A stretch of 64,000 nt of DNA, taken from Burkholderiales bacterium 67-32 (GTDB lineage Bacteria > Pseudomonadota > Gammaproteobacteria > Burkholderiales > Burkholderiaceae_B). The notes beneath the pieces are model-generated. The model worked only from the letters and a program-made list of their open reading frames with translations, was not told the origin of the DNA and made no database searches. Both the position numbers and the translations under genes were made by a program. Each line of letters starts with the position of its first letter. The first letter of the stretch is position 1. Positions 18,584-27,763 of this stretch are shown here, one piece after another. The stretch covers positions 124,001 to 188,000 of the forward strand of contig MKUP01000028.1 of NCBI GenBank assembly GCA_001898625.1. The letters are read 5' to 3'.

Positions 18584-19422
18584 TACCGCCCGCGGTGGCC
18601 CAGCGCCAGCGACAACTCCCGCGCCGCGCGCACCACGGCGGGGATCACGGTCCCGGCCACGACCTCGTCGGTGAAGGTGTAGATCATCGAGGTCGCGTTC
18701 AGTCCCGCCACCACGTCTCCCTGGGCGTTCAGGACCGGCGCGGCGATCGAACGCACGCCGCGGTGGAATTCCTCGTCGTTGTAGACGTAGCCGCGTTCGT
18801 GCGCGGTATCCAGCAGCGCGCGGAAGGCGGCGGGGTCCACTGTGGATTTTTCGGTCAGGGCGGGTATGGGCGCGCTGTCCAGGATGCGGGCGATGTCCGC
18901 CTGGGGCTTGTAGGCGAGCAGGATCCGTCCGATCGAGGACGAGTGCGGGGGCATGCGCGACCCGACGTGGATGTCGATCGAGGTCGGCAGCGGAATGCGG
19001 GCCTGCGCCACGTAGACCAGCTCGTCGCGGTCCAGGATGGCCATGTGCACGGAAGCGCCGACCTCGGTGCGCAGCCGGTTCATGATCGGCTGCGCCAATT
19101 CGACCAGGGGCAGGCGGTTCAGATAGGCGAAGCCGAGCTTCATCGCATGCGCGGTCAGGCGATAGCGCCGGCCGACTTCCTCGCGTTCCAGGAAGCCCAG
19201 TTTCTCCAGCGTGTGCACGAAACGGTAAGGCTTGCTGCGGCTCCAGCCCAGGCGCTGCGCGAGTTCGGTCAGGGTCAGCGAGGGCTGCTCGCAATCGAAG
19301 GCCTCGAGCACGGACAGGCCCTGGGCGAGCGCGTCGACCCAGTAGGGATCCTTGCGGGGAGCGGAAGCGTTGTCGGGCGTGTCGTCGCCGTCGTCGGTGG
19401 CCGGCAGCTGGGATTCGGTCAT
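18583..19422 (-). CDS. IclR-family transcriptional regulator
   Basis: A 279-residue IclR regulator. The N-terminal winged helix (LTELAQRLGWSRSKPYRFVH) and the C-terminal GAF-like effector domain with HSSSIGRILLA and RGVRSIAAPVLN are clear. The start ATG at 19422 follows the family pattern; the frame runs on to 19446. It is the last gene of a minus-strand group after the NicC-like hydroxylase and Bug gene (50-bp gap to the latter), so it probably regulates that operon in response to an aromatic acid. Confidence 0.9.
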   Translation of the reverse strand: MTESQLPATDDGDDTPDNASAPRKDPYWVDALAQGLSVLEAFDCEQPSLTLTELAQRLGWSRSKPYRFVHTLEKLGFLEREEVGRRYRLTAHAMKLGFAYLNRLPLVELAQPIMNRLRTEVGASVHMAILDRDELVYVAQARIPLPTSIDIHVGSRMPPHSSSIGRILLAYKPQADIARILDSAPIPALTEKSTVDPAAFRALLDTAHERGYVYNDEEFHRGVRSIAAPVLNAQGDVVAGLNATSMIYTFTDEVVAGTVIPAVVRAARELSLALGHRGR

Positions 19423-19472
19423 AGGGGCAGATAGGGCGGGGCGCAAGGCGAAGCGTCTTGCGCCCCGTCATT

Positions 19473-20438
19473 TTATAGTCTGCGCAGCCCTATCCGGTCG
19501 ATCAGCAGCTTTTCCTTCTGCATGGTGTCCGCGGCGAAGCGGGTGAACTGTTCGCTGCTCAGGTAGGCGGGCTCGAGGTCGTACTGCTTGAGCGCGGCGC
19601 GATAGTTGTCCATCTCCATGGACTGCTTGAAGGCGTCGTGCAGGATGCGGACCACGCCCGGATCGGTGTCACGCGGGGCCGCCAGCCCGAAGGGGGCGTT
19701 CTGCACGATGTCGTAGCCGAGTTCCTTGAGCGTGGGCGCCGCCGAAAAGCGCGCGCTGCGCGCTTCGCCGCCGGTGGCGAGCAGGCGCAATTGCCCCGAC
19801 TCGACGTACTGCGCCCAGCTGGGGCCGTCGGCGAGCGACATGATGTGGCCCCCCAGCAGCGCAGCCAGCGCCTCGGCGCCGCCCTTATAGGGCACGTGGT
19901 TGAACTTCACGCCGGCCTGGAAGGCCAGGTCTTCCATGGTCAGGTGGGGCGAGGACAGCGTGCCCGGCGTGCCGTAGGTCATGGTGCCGGGATTGGCCTT
20001 GGCGTAGGCGATGTAGTCCGCCACGGTCCTGATGGGCGAGGAAGCCGGCACCACGAGACCGAAGGGGTAGGCCGCCAGGCCGATGATGTATTTCAGGTCC
20101 TTGAGCGGGTCCCAGGCGGTCTTGACCAGATAGGGCGAGCGGAACACCGATACCGCGATCTGCGCGATGGTGTAGCCGTCGGGCGTGGTGGTCTGCATCA
20201 TCTGGGCGGGAATCACCATTCCGGCGCCCGGCTTGTTCTCGACCACGACCGGCTGCTTCAGGATGGCGGCCGCGTTCTGCGCCAGGACGCGGAACGCGAC
20301 GTCGGTGGCGCCGCCGGGCGCGAAGCCGACCAGCATGCGGATGGGGCGCGAGGGGAAGCCGGGCTGGGCGCGCGTGGCCGGGGCCGCGCCGGCGCCCGCC
20401 GCCGCGATCATGGTGCCGAGGAAATGTCGTCTTTGCAT
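19473..20438 (-). CDS. Bug-family (TctC-like) periplasmic solute-binding protein
   Basis: A 321-residue Bug receptor. The signal starts MQRRHFLGTMIAAAGAGAA, a pattern close to Tat signals (RRHFLG), and the mature protein begins near QPGFPSRPIRMLVGFAPGGATD. Conserved VVVENKPGAG, TPDGYTI, YGTPGT and HVPYKG are present. It lies between the hydroxylase (28-bp gap) and the IclR gene, so it likely delivers the hydroxylase substrate or a precursor. No TctAB genes are nearby. Confidence 0.9.
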   Translation of the reverse strand: MQRRHFLGTMIAAAGAGAAPATRAQPGFPSRPIRMLVGFAPGGATDVAFRVLAQNAAAILKQPVVVENKPGAGMVIPAQMMQTTTPDGYTIAQIAVSVFRSPYLVKTAWDPLKDLKYIIGLAAYPFGLVVPASSPIRTVADYIAYAKANPGTMTYGTPGTLSSPHLTMEDLAFQAGVKFNHVPYKGGAEALAALLGGHIMSLADGPSWAQYVESGQLRLLATGGEARSARFSAAPTLKELGYDIVQNAPFGLAAPRDTDPGVVRILHDAFKQSMEMDNYRAALKQYDLEPAYLSSEQFTRFAADTMQKEKLLIDRIGLRRL

Positions 20439-20466
20439 GGAAGGACTCCGCTGGAAAGTGAAGGGT

Positions 20467-21606
20467 TCAGTGCGCCCGCTCGGGCAGGGGTTCGGTCCAG
20501 GCGTCGTAGCCGTAGACCCAGTCGGCGTTCGTGTCCGAGCGAAGCCAGTCGTTCTGCAGCGAGCCGCGCTGGATGCGGCTGGCGCGTTCCAGCCGAGCCT
20601 GTTCGTAGCGCAGCAGGGCGGCGGGCACGTCGTCTCGGGCCTCGCCCAGGCAGCGGCTCAGCACCGCGGCGTCTTCCAGGCCCATGGCGGCGCCCTGCGC
20701 CATGAAGGGCAGCATGGCGTGGCAGGCGTCGCCCAGCAGGGTGACGCGGCCATGGGTCCAGCGGGCCATGGGATCGCGCGCGTAAAGCGCGGTCTTGAGG
20801 ACGACGTCGCAGCCTTCCAGAATGGCCAGCGCTTCCTCGTGGAAGCCGGCGTACGCGCGCAGCAGTTCGTCCTTGTGCCCCTGGATGGACCAGGACTCGT
20901 GCGTCCATTCGGTCTCGGGCACGGTGGCGAACACGAACAGTTCGCGCTGGCCGCGGTCGATCAGGAAGGTGAAGATCTGGCTGGACGCATCCGGCCCCCA
21001 CCACTTGGTCGTGGGGGTCAGGTCGTAGCGGCCGAGCGGCGCGGTGGGCACGATGGCGCGGAACGCCACCTTGCCGGTGAAGCGGGGGGCCTCGGGGCCG
21101 GCGATGGCTTCGCGCACCACCGAATGGATGCCGTCGCAGCCGACCACGGCGCGCGCGGCCACGCGCGACCCATCGGCCAGTTCCAGCCAGGCATGATGCT
21201 CGTCCTGGCCGACGCTGGCCACCTTGGCGCCCAGGTGGACCGAGTTGGCGGGCAGGGACGTTTCCAGCGCCGACAGCAGGTCGGCGCGGTGGATGGTCAG
21301 TTGGGGCGCGCCGTAGCGCCGTTCGCCCTGGGCGTGCAATTCCAGCCGCGAGGTTTCCTGGCCGCTGTCCCACAGCCGGCTGACCCGGCAGGTGGGTTCG
21401 TAGGCGGTGGCGCGCAGCACCGCGCCCACGTCCAGCCCGTCCAGTACCTTGACCGCATTGGGCGTCAGGTTGATACCCGCGCCCACGCGCCCGAACCTGG
21501 GGGCCTGTTCGTAGACGCCCACTTTGTATCCCGCGCGATGCAGGGCGATGGCGGCGGCCATGCCGCCTATGCCCGCCCCGATGATCGCGATGTCGACTTC
21601 CGTCAT
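20467..21606 (-). CDS. FAD-dependent hydroxylase, 6-hydroxynicotinate 3-monooxygenase (NicC)-like
   Basis: A 379-residue class A flavin hydroxylase. GAGIGG at residues 10-15, GCDGIHS at about 156-162 and GDACHAMLPFMAQGAAMGLEDA from residue 292 are the FAD and substrate signatures. GDACH-MxPxMAQGAxMxxEDA and the C-terminal WVYGYD closely recall NicC, which converts 6-hydroxynicotinate to 2,5-dihydroxypyridine by decarboxylating hydroxylation; salicylate and 3-hydroxybenzoate hydroxylases are the alternatives. ATG at 21606 with AGGATGGA upstream. First gene of the unit with Bug and IclR; no other nic gene is in the window, so the substrate stays open. Confidence 0.82.
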   Translation of the reverse strand: MTEVDIAIIGAGIGGMAAAIALHRAGYKVGVYEQAPRFGRVGAGINLTPNAVKVLDGLDVGAVLRATAYEPTCRVSRLWDSGQETSRLELHAQGERRYGAPQLTIHRADLLSALETSLPANSVHLGAKVASVGQDEHHAWLELADGSRVAARAVVGCDGIHSVVREAIAGPEAPRFTGKVAFRAIVPTAPLGRYDLTPTTKWWGPDASSQIFTFLIDRGQRELFVFATVPETEWTHESWSIQGHKDELLRAYAGFHEEALAILEGCDVVLKTALYARDPMARWTHGRVTLLGDACHAMLPFMAQGAAMGLEDAAVLSRCLGEARDDVPAALLRYEQARLERASRIQRGSLQNDWLRSDTNADWVYGYDAWTEPLPERAH

Positions 21607-21757
21607 GCTTCCATCCTGATTGTTTTGTATAAGAAAACTTTTTTTGAATATAAAACTTAGAGGCGGGTGGAAGCAATAGGGGGAAGCCACGAAGGCGCAG
21701 GCAGGCGCATGCGCCGGGACGCGGCGCATGTCGGGAAAGAGAGGGGGAGGGAAAAGA

Positions 21758-21780
21758 GGCGGACCGGAGGGCGGTCCGCC
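21758..21780 (-). terminator. intrinsic terminator of ppc
   Basis: On the minus strand GGCGGACC and GGTCCGCC form a perfect 8-bp stem with a 7-nt loop, followed by TCTTTTCCC. It lies 13 bp after the ppc stop and ends that transcript before the NicC-like gene. Confidence 0.75.
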
Positions 21781-21793
21781 TGGCCGCCAGGGG

Positions 21794-24637
21794 TCAGCCG
21801 GTGTTGCGCAGGCCCGCGGCGATGCCGTTGATGGTCAGGTGGATGCCGTTCTGGGTCCGGCCGGCCGGATCCGCCTTGGCGCGTCCCGCCTTGCCGAGAG
21901 TGGCGCGATAGCGGCGGATCAGCTCGATCTGCACGTGGTTGAGCGGATCGATGTAGGCGATGCGGTCGCGGATCGAGCGCGCCAGCGAAGGATTGTCGGC
22001 CAGCAGCTGGCGCTGGCCGGTTATCAGCTTCAGCGCGCTCATGGTGCGCTTCCATTCGTCGCTGATCGCGCCGAAGATGCGCTTGCGTAGCGCGGTGTCA
22101 GGCACCAGTTGGGCATAGCGCGAGGCGATGACCAGGTCGGTCTTGGCCAGCACCATTTCCATGTTGGACAGCAGCGTGCGGAAGAACGGCCAGTCGCGCG
22201 CCATGGCCTGCAGGTGCTCGGTGCGCTCGCGCTTGGTGCCTTCGCCGTGGCGCAGGTAGTCGTCGATGGCCGCGCCCATGCCGTACCAGCCCGGCAGCAG
22301 CAGCCGGCACTGGCCCCACGAGAAGCCCCAGGGAATGGCGCGCAGGTCCTCGATGCGTCCGGTGGATTTGCGCGCCGCCGGGCGCGAGCCGATGTTCAGG
22401 CCGGCGATCTCGGAGATTGGCGTCGAGGCGAAGAAGTAGTCGGCGAACCCCGGCGTCTCGTAGACCAGGGCCCGATAGCTGCGCATGGCGGTGGCCGACA
22501 GGCGGTCCATGGTCTGCCCGTAGCTGGCGAACAGCGCGTCTTCGGCCGAGGCGCTTTCGGTGTGGTCGGCCAGGCTGGCTTCCAGCGTGGCGGCGGTCAG
22601 CAGTTCGAGATGCCAGCGGCCGATGTCGGCGTCCTTGTACTTGCTCTGGATGACCTCGCCCTGTTCGGTCAGCCGGATCTGGCCGGCCACGGTGCCGGGC
22701 GGCTGGGCCAGGATGGCGTCGAAGCTCGAACCGCCGCCCCGGCCCACGGTGCCGCCGCGGCCGTGGAACAGGCGCAGCCTGACCTTGCGGGTCTGGAAGA
22801 CTTCGACCAGCGCGCGTTCGGCCTGGTACAGGGACCAGTTCGACGTCAGGAAGCCACCGTCCTTGTTGCTGTCGGAATAGCCCAGCATGACTTCCTGCAC
22901 GCCGCGCTGGGCATGGCGCACGCGCGCCTTGACCTCGGGCAGGTCGAGGAACTGCGCCATGATGGCGGGGCCGTTGGCCAGATCGGGAATGGTCTCGAAC
23001 AGCGGCACCACCATCAACCCTTCGCCGTCGGCGGGAACGTGGCCGTTCGTAGCGCCGCCTCCCGGCGCGATCAGGCCGGTTTCCTGCTGCAGCACCAGCA
23101 CTTCCAGCAGGTCGCTGACCGTTTCCGTGTGCGACACGATGGCGTGGTGCACGGCCTGCGCGCCCAGGCGCTGGCGGGCGCTGGCGGCGGCCCGGAATAT
23201 CTCCAGTTCTCGGGTCGTTTCCTCGCTGTAGCGCAGCCAGGGCGAGACCAGCGGGCGGACCTCCTTCAACTCGCGCCGCAGCAGTTCGATGCGGGCGGCT
23301 TCGTCCAGGCTGGCGTAGTCGGCCTCGACGCCGGCGCGCGCGAACAGCTCGGCCACCGTGCGTTCATGCACGTCGGAACTCTGGCGCAGGTCGATCGTGG
23401 CCAGGTGGAAGCCGAACACGTCCACCGCCTGGCGCAGCGCCGACAGGCGCAGCCGGGCGATGGGCGAGGCGTGGTGGCCGTTGAGCGAATCGGCGATCAC
23501 CGCCAGGTCGGCGGCGAACTCGGCGGGTTCGGCATAGGGTAGGGCAGGCGGGGCTTCGCGGCGGGCCAGGTCGCGGCCGGTCAGCACGCGCGCCGATGCC
23601 GCCAGGCGGGCGTAGATGCCGACCAAGGCGCGCCGGTAGGGCTCGTCGCGGCGGTGTTCGGAAAGGTCGCCGCCTTGTTCGGCCAGCGCGGCCAGCGCGT
23701 GCGAGGCGGGCGTCAGCAGCGCGCTCAGGGACAGTTCGGCGCCCAGCGCGTGGGTCTCGTCCAGGTAGTACTCGAAGGCCGTGGTGCTCTGGCGCAGCAG
23801 CGCCAGGTTCAGCGTCTCGGCATCGACGTTGGGATTGCCGTCGCGGTCGCCGCCTATCCAGCTGCCCATGCGCAGGAAGGATTTGAGCGGCGTGGGGTGC
23901 GGGCCGAACGGATCGGCCGGCTCGCGGCCGAGCAGGCGCGAAAGATGGCCGTACAGCTGCGGGATGACGGACAGGAAGGTGCTGCGGTAGTAGGACAGCG
24001 CGTTCTCGATCTCGTCGGCCACGGTCAGCCGGGAGTTGCGCAGCATGCGCGTCTGCCACAGCGTGGTGATGCGGCCCAGCAGGGCCAGGGTCTGTTCGAA
24101 GGATTCGTCCGTGGTGCGCGGGTCGTCGCGCTCCTGCAGCAGATGGGCGATTTCCTTGTGCACGTCCAGCGTGCTCTTGCGCTGCACCTCGGTGGGGTGG
24201 GCCGTCAGGACCGGCGAGATCAGCGTTTCGTCCAGCAACTGGCGCATGCGCGCGTTGCCGATGCCGGCCGCCCGCAGCCGGATCACGGCGTCCTGCAGGC
24301 TGCCGCGCGCGGGGGCGTCCTGCTGCAGCAGGGTGGCGCGGCGGCGCCGATTCTGGTCGCGGTCTTCGGCGATGTTGGCCAGGTGCAGGTAGTAGGTGAA
24401 GGCGCGGACCACGGAATTGGTCTCGTCGGCCGCCAACAGCTTGAGGCGCTTCTCCAGCGCGCGGCCGTCGGTGGCATTGCCGTCGCGGCGAAAGCGCACC
24501 GCGGTGCGGCGCACGGTCTCGATGGTGTCGAAGACGCCCGCGCCTTCGCTGGCGCGGATTACGTCGCCCAGGAGGCGGCCCAGCAGTCGGATGTCGTTGC
24601 GAAGAGGTAGGTCGGGATCTTGAAGCGATGAGGTCAT
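21794..24637 (-). CDS. ppc: phosphoenolpyruvate carboxylase
   Basis: A 947-residue PEP carboxylase, which makes oxaloacetate from PEP and bicarbonate to refill the TCA cycle. Catalytic His147 is in [23 protein letters not shown] and [13 protein letters not shown] carry the other active-site residues, and the protein ends in the invariant RNTG (here GLRNTG). ATG at 24637 gives a normal N-terminus; the frame runs on upstream to 25129 but overlaps hemC. It is divergent from hemC. Slightly longer than the E. coli enzyme (883). Confidence 0.97.
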   Translation of the reverse strand: MTSSLQDPDLPLRNDIRLLGRLLGDVIRASEGAGVFDTIETVRRTAVRFRRDGNATDGRALEKRLKLLAADETNSVVRAFTYYLHLANIAEDRDQNRRRRATLLQQDAPARGSLQDAVIRLRAAGIGNARMRQLLDETLISPVLTAHPTEVQRKSTLDVHKEIAHLLQERDDPRTTDESFEQTLALLGRITTLWQTRMLRNSRLTVADEIENALSYYRSTFLSVIPQLYGHLSRLLGREPADPFGPHPTPLKSFLRMGSWIGGDRDGNPNVDAETLNLALLRQSTTAFEYYLDETHALGAELSLSALLTPASHALAALAEQGGDLSEHRRDEPYRRALVGIYARLAASARVLTGRDLARREAPPALPYAEPAEFAADLAVIADSLNGHHASPIARLRLSALRQAVDVFGFHLATIDLRQSSDVHERTVAELFARAGVEADYASLDEAARIELLRRELKEVRPLVSPWLRYSEETTRELEIFRAAASARQRLGAQAVHHAIVSHTETVSDLLEVLVLQQETGLIAPGGGATNGHVPADGEGLMVVPLFETIPDLANGPAIMAQFLDLPEVKARVRHAQRGVQEVMLGYSDSNKDGGFLTSNWSLYQAERALVEVFQTRKVRLRLFHGRGGTVGRGGGSSFDAILAQPPGTVAGQIRLTEQGEVIQSKYKDADIGRWHLELLTAATLEASLADHTESASAEDALFASYGQTMDRLSATAMRSYRALVYETPGFADYFFASTPISEIAGLNIGSRPAARKSTGRIEDLRAIPWGFSWGQCRLLLPGWYGMGAAIDDYLRHGEGTKRERTEHLQAMARDWPFFRTLLSNMEMVLAKTDLVIASRYAQLVPDTALRKRIFGAISDEWKRTMSALKLITGQRQLLADNPSLARSIRDRIAYIDPLNHVQIELIRRYRATLGKAGRAKADPAGRTQNGIHLTINGIAAGLRNTG

Positions 24638-24766
24638 GGAGCGTCGCGCGTGTTGTCGTTGGAGTCGGCTGCTGCAAATGCTTGGAGACGGGCCCGAAAG
24701 GCAAAAGAACGCGGTACGGGCGCCTCGAAAGCATGCCATGAAAAACGGGCCCATATCGAATACTTC

Positions 24767-24772
24767 TATAAT
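24767..24772 (+). promoter_or_regulatory. -10 element for hemC
   Basis: A perfect TATAAT lies 62 bp before the hemC TTG start; no good -35 is seen at the proper distance. Transcription would begin near 24779, downstream of an in-frame ATG at 24738, which argues against that ATG as the start. Confidence 0.55.
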
Positions 24773-24833
24773 CCCGAAGGGGGGCGCCGCGAGAGCGGAA
24801 GCCTGTCCGCACCGCAATCGAGATCCCCGCATT

Positions 24834-25757
24834 TTGAAAAACGATCGTTTGATCATCGCCACGCGCGAAAGCCAGCTGGCGCTTTGGCAGGCCGAACATG
24901 TACAGGCGCGGCTGCGCGCGCTGTATCCGCAGTGCTCCGTCGAACTGCTGGGCATGACCACCCGCGGCGACCGCATCCTGGACCGCACGCTGTCCAAGGT
25001 CGGCGGCAAGGGCCTGTTCGTCAAGGAACTGGAAACCGCCCTGCAGGACGGCCGGGCCGACCTGGCCGTGCATTCGCTCAAGGACGTGCCGGTGGACCTG
25101 GCGCCGGAGTTCGCGCTGTCCACCATCATGGAACGCGAGGATCCGCGCGACGCCCTGGTGTCGGCGCGCTACGCGGAGCTGGCCGACATGCCCGCCGGCG
25201 CGGTCATCGGCACCTCCAGCCTGCGCCGCGAGTCGCAGATCCGGGCCCGCCATCCGCACCTGCAGGTGCGGCCGCTGCGCGGCAACCTGCAGACCCGCCT
25301 GGCCAAGCTCGATCGCGGCGAATACGACGCCATCGTGCTGGCGGCCGCGGGCCTGCGCAGGCTGGGCCTGGGCGACCGCATCCGGACTCTGCTGGCGCCC
25401 GAGGACAGCCTGCCGGCCGCCGGGCAGGGCGCCCTGGGCATCGAGATCCGCGCCGACCGCCAGGACCTGCGCGCCGTGCTCGCGCCGTTGTCCCATGCCG
25501 CCACGACCGCCGAGGCCCTTGCCGAGCGCGCCGTGTCGCGGCGCCTGGGCGGCTCCTGTCAGGTGCCGCTGGCCGCCTACGCGCAGGCGCAAGGCGAGTT
25601 GCTGCGCCTGCGGGCCCTGGTCGCGACGCCCGACGGCGCGCGCATCGTCCGCGCCGAGCGCACCGGTACCGCGCGGGACGCCGAGGCCCTGGGCCTGGCC
25701 GTGGCCGAAGAACTCCTCGCGGCCGGCGCGGCCGATATCCTCGCTACGCTGGGCTGA
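24834..25757 (+). CDS. hemC: hydroxymethylbilane synthase (porphobilinogen deaminase)
   Basis: A 307-residue HemC, which joins four porphobilinogens into hydroxymethylbilane in heme synthesis. [15 protein letters not shown] at the N-terminus, [20 protein letters not shown] and GTSSLRR are all diagnostic. The dipyrromethane cofactor Cys in [11 protein letters not shown] is residue 242 if translation starts at the TTG at 24834, the same number as in E. coli. An upstream in-frame ATG (24738) would add 32 unconserved residues and precede the TATAAT. First gene of the hemC-hemD-hemX-hemY run. Confidence 0.95.
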   Translation: MKNDRLIIATRESQLALWQAEHVQARLRALYPQCSVELLGMTTRGDRILDRTLSKVGGKGLFVKELETALQDGRADLAVHSLKDVPVDLAPEFALSTIMEREDPRDALVSARYAELADMPAGAVIGTSSLRRESQIRARHPHLQVRPLRGNLQTRLAKLDRGEYDAIVLAAAGLRRLGLGDRIRTLLAPEDSLPAAGQGALGIEIRADRQDLRAVLAPLSHAATTAEALAERAVSRRLGGSCQVPLAAYAQAQGELLRLRALVATPDGARIVRAERTGTARDAEALGLAVAEELLAAGAADILATLG

Positions 25758-25763
25758 GCCGCG

Positions 25764-26603
25764 ATGCCGGCCCAGCCATCCGCGCCGGTACCCGGGCGCA
25801 CCGTCATCCTGACCCGCCCCGCCGGCCAGAACGACGGCCTGGCGCGGGCGCTCGCGGCGCGCGGATGGCGGCCGCTGGACCTGCCGGCGCTGCGGCTGAC
25901 TCCCGAGGCCGGTCCGGTGCCCGATCCCGCGGCCTTCGACCTCGTCGTCTTCGTCAGCGGTAATGCGGTGCGGATGTTCCTGGACGCGTGGCGCGAGGCC
26001 GCCGGCCCGGACCGGGCCTGGCCCGCCGCCGTGGCCGCCGCGGTCGTCGGACCCGCCAGTGCGCGGGCGCTGCGCGAGCATCCGGCCTTCGGCCAGGAGC
26101 CGCGGCTGGTGCAGCCCGCCCCCGACAGTCCGCATTTCGATTCCGAGGCGCTGTGGGCCATCCTGTCCGCCGCGCCGCTGCCGTCCCGGGTGCTGATCGT
26201 GCGCGGCGGCCGGGGCGAACAGGGCAGCGGCCGCGACTGGCTGGCCGGCCGCCTGCGCGAGGCCGGCGCCGGCGTCACCCTGCACCGCGCCTACCGGCGG
26301 ATACCCGAGGCCTGGACGCCGGCCCAGGCGGGCGCCCTACGCGAACTGGCGCGCGCGGGCGCGCCCGCCGCCTGGCTGCTGACCAGCACCGAGGGCGTGG
26401 ACGCGGTGCGCGGGCAACTCTCCCCCCTGGGATTGCTGGGCTGGTGGGCCGATTGTCGTCTCGTTGCAACCCATCCACGGATCGCCCGGCATCTAATAAC
26501 GGTGATCGCCGAAGCACTGCCCGCTCGCGACCATCCTCCAATGTTACAAACTTGCGCGCCCCGGGATGAGGACATCCTGGCCGCGATAGAATCGGTGTCA
26601 TGA
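25764..26603 (+). CDS. hemD: uroporphyrinogen-III synthase
   Basis: A 279-residue HemD, which closes and inverts ring D of hydroxymethylbilane. The family is poorly conserved; recognisable parts are VILTRPAGQNDGLARAL at the N-terminus, DLVVFVSGNAVRMF, VLIVRGGRGEQGSGRDWLA and the late LLTSTEGVDAV. It follows hemC after 6 bp and overlaps hemX by 4 bp (ATGA), so the order hemC-hemD-hemX confirms the call. Confidence 0.93.
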   Translation: MPAQPSAPVPGRTVILTRPAGQNDGLARALAARGWRPLDLPALRLTPEAGPVPDPAAFDLVVFVSGNAVRMFLDAWREAAGPDRAWPAAVAAAVVGPASARALREHPAFGQEPRLVQPAPDSPHFDSEALWAILSAAPLPSRVLIVRGGRGEQGSGRDWLAGRLREAGAGVTLHRAYRRIPEAWTPAQAGALRELARAGAPAAWLLTSTEGVDAVRGQLSPLGLLGWWADCRLVATHPRIARHLITVIAEALPARDHPPMLQTCAPRDEDILAAIESVS

Positions 26604-27760
26604 CTGCATCCGAGAACGCATCTCCCGCATCCGCGCAGGGTCCTGCGCCCAACGATACCCGTTCCGCCCCCGAACGCGCCGGCCGTGCCCCCAAGGGCAG
26701 GACGTCCAGCCGGTCCTTCCCCTGGCTGGGTACGGTGCTCGCCTTCGCGTTGATCGTGATCGTGGTGCTGGCGGCCGCGCTGTGGCGCCAGCAGCAACTG
26801 GTCGATGCCATCGGCCGCGAATCGGCGCGCCGCTTCAACGAGATCGATTCCTTCTCCCGCGATGCCCAGGCGCGCGCCCGCCAGGCCCTGTCCATTGCCC
26901 AGGGCAATACCGACAAGCTGGCCGTGCTCGAATCCAAGGTGCTCGAGTCGCAAAGCCAGCAGGCCGCGCTGGAACAGCTCTACCAGGAGCTGTCGCGCGG
27001 CGAGGACGAATGGACGCTGATCGAGGTCGAGCAGGCCTTGTCCATCGCCGCCCAGCAACTGCAACTGGCCGGCAACGTGCAGAACTCCATCGCCGCACTG
27101 CAGGTGGCCGACGCCCGGCTCGCGCGCGCCGATCGGCCCCAGTTCACCGCGGTGCGCCGCGCCATCGCGCAGGACCTCGAGCGGCTGCGCGGGCTGCCGT
27201 CGGTGGACGTGTCCGGCCTGGTGGTCAAGATCGACCAGTTGATCGGGCTGCTGGACCGCCTGCCGCTGCTGGCCAGCGTGCAGCCGGCCCATGAAGCCGA
27301 CGGCCAGGCCGCGCCGGCCGCTGCCGACGCCGGGCAGGCGCCGGCCGCCGACGCGCCCTGGTGGAAGCGGGCCATCGCGTGGTGGGGACCGCTGCGGGAC
27401 GGCTTCCTGGGCGACATGCGCGACCTGATCAGCATCCGCCGCATCGACAAGCCCGATGCCCTACTGGTGTCCCCGGAGCAGGGCGCCATGGTGCGCGAGA
27501 ACCTCAAGCTCCGGCTGCTCAATGCCCGCCTGGCCCTGCTGTCCCGGCAGGAGCATGCCTGGCGCGCCGACCTGGACGCGGTCGGCCAGGCCCTGCCCGC
27601 CTATTTCGATGCGAACGCGCCGGCCACGCGCAACGCCCAGACGCTGCTGCGGCAGATCCGCGAGACCGACATCTCGATCGAGCTGCCGAACCTCAATGAC
27701 AGCCTGGCCGCGGTGCGCTCGGTGCTGCCGCGCAATGCCGTCCCCGGCGCGCAGAGGTAA
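26600..27760 (+). CDS. hemX: HemX-like membrane protein (uroporphyrinogen-III C-methyltransferase-like)
   Basis: A 386-residue protein with one membrane anchor (about residues 42-62) after a Pro/Ala-rich cytoplasmic tail, then a long periplasmic helical domain: a coiled-coil-like stretch rich in Gln, Ala and Glu (about 65-135), an Ala/Pro-rich linker (about 220-250) and a helical C-terminus. This is HemX of gammaproteobacterial and betaproteobacterial hem operons; despite its common name, no methyltransferase motif is visible and its role is not settled. Start overlaps the hemD stop; hemY follows after 3 bp. Confidence 0.88.
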   Translation: MTASENASPASAQGPAPNDTRSAPERAGRAPKGRTSSRSFPWLGTVLAFALIVIVVLAAALWRQQQLVDAIGRESARRFNEIDSFSRDAQARARQALSIAQGNTDKLAVLESKVLESQSQQAALEQLYQELSRGEDEWTLIEVEQALSIAAQQLQLAGNVQNSIAALQVADARLARADRPQFTAVRRAIAQDLERLRGLPSVDVSGLVVKIDQLIGLLDRLPLLASVQPAHEADGQAAPAAADAGQAPAADAPWWKRAIAWWGPLRDGFLGDMRDLISIRRIDKPDALLVSPEQGAMVRENLKLRLLNARLALLSRQEHAWRADLDAVGQALPAYFDANAPATRNAQTLLRQIRETDISIELPNLNDSLAAVRSVLPRNAVPGAQR

Positions 27761-27763
27761 GGC

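Noticed and set aside
24738-24833. N-terminal extension of HemC from ATG 24738
   Set aside because: It precedes the TATAAT, is not conserved in character, and would shift the cofactor Cys away from position 242.
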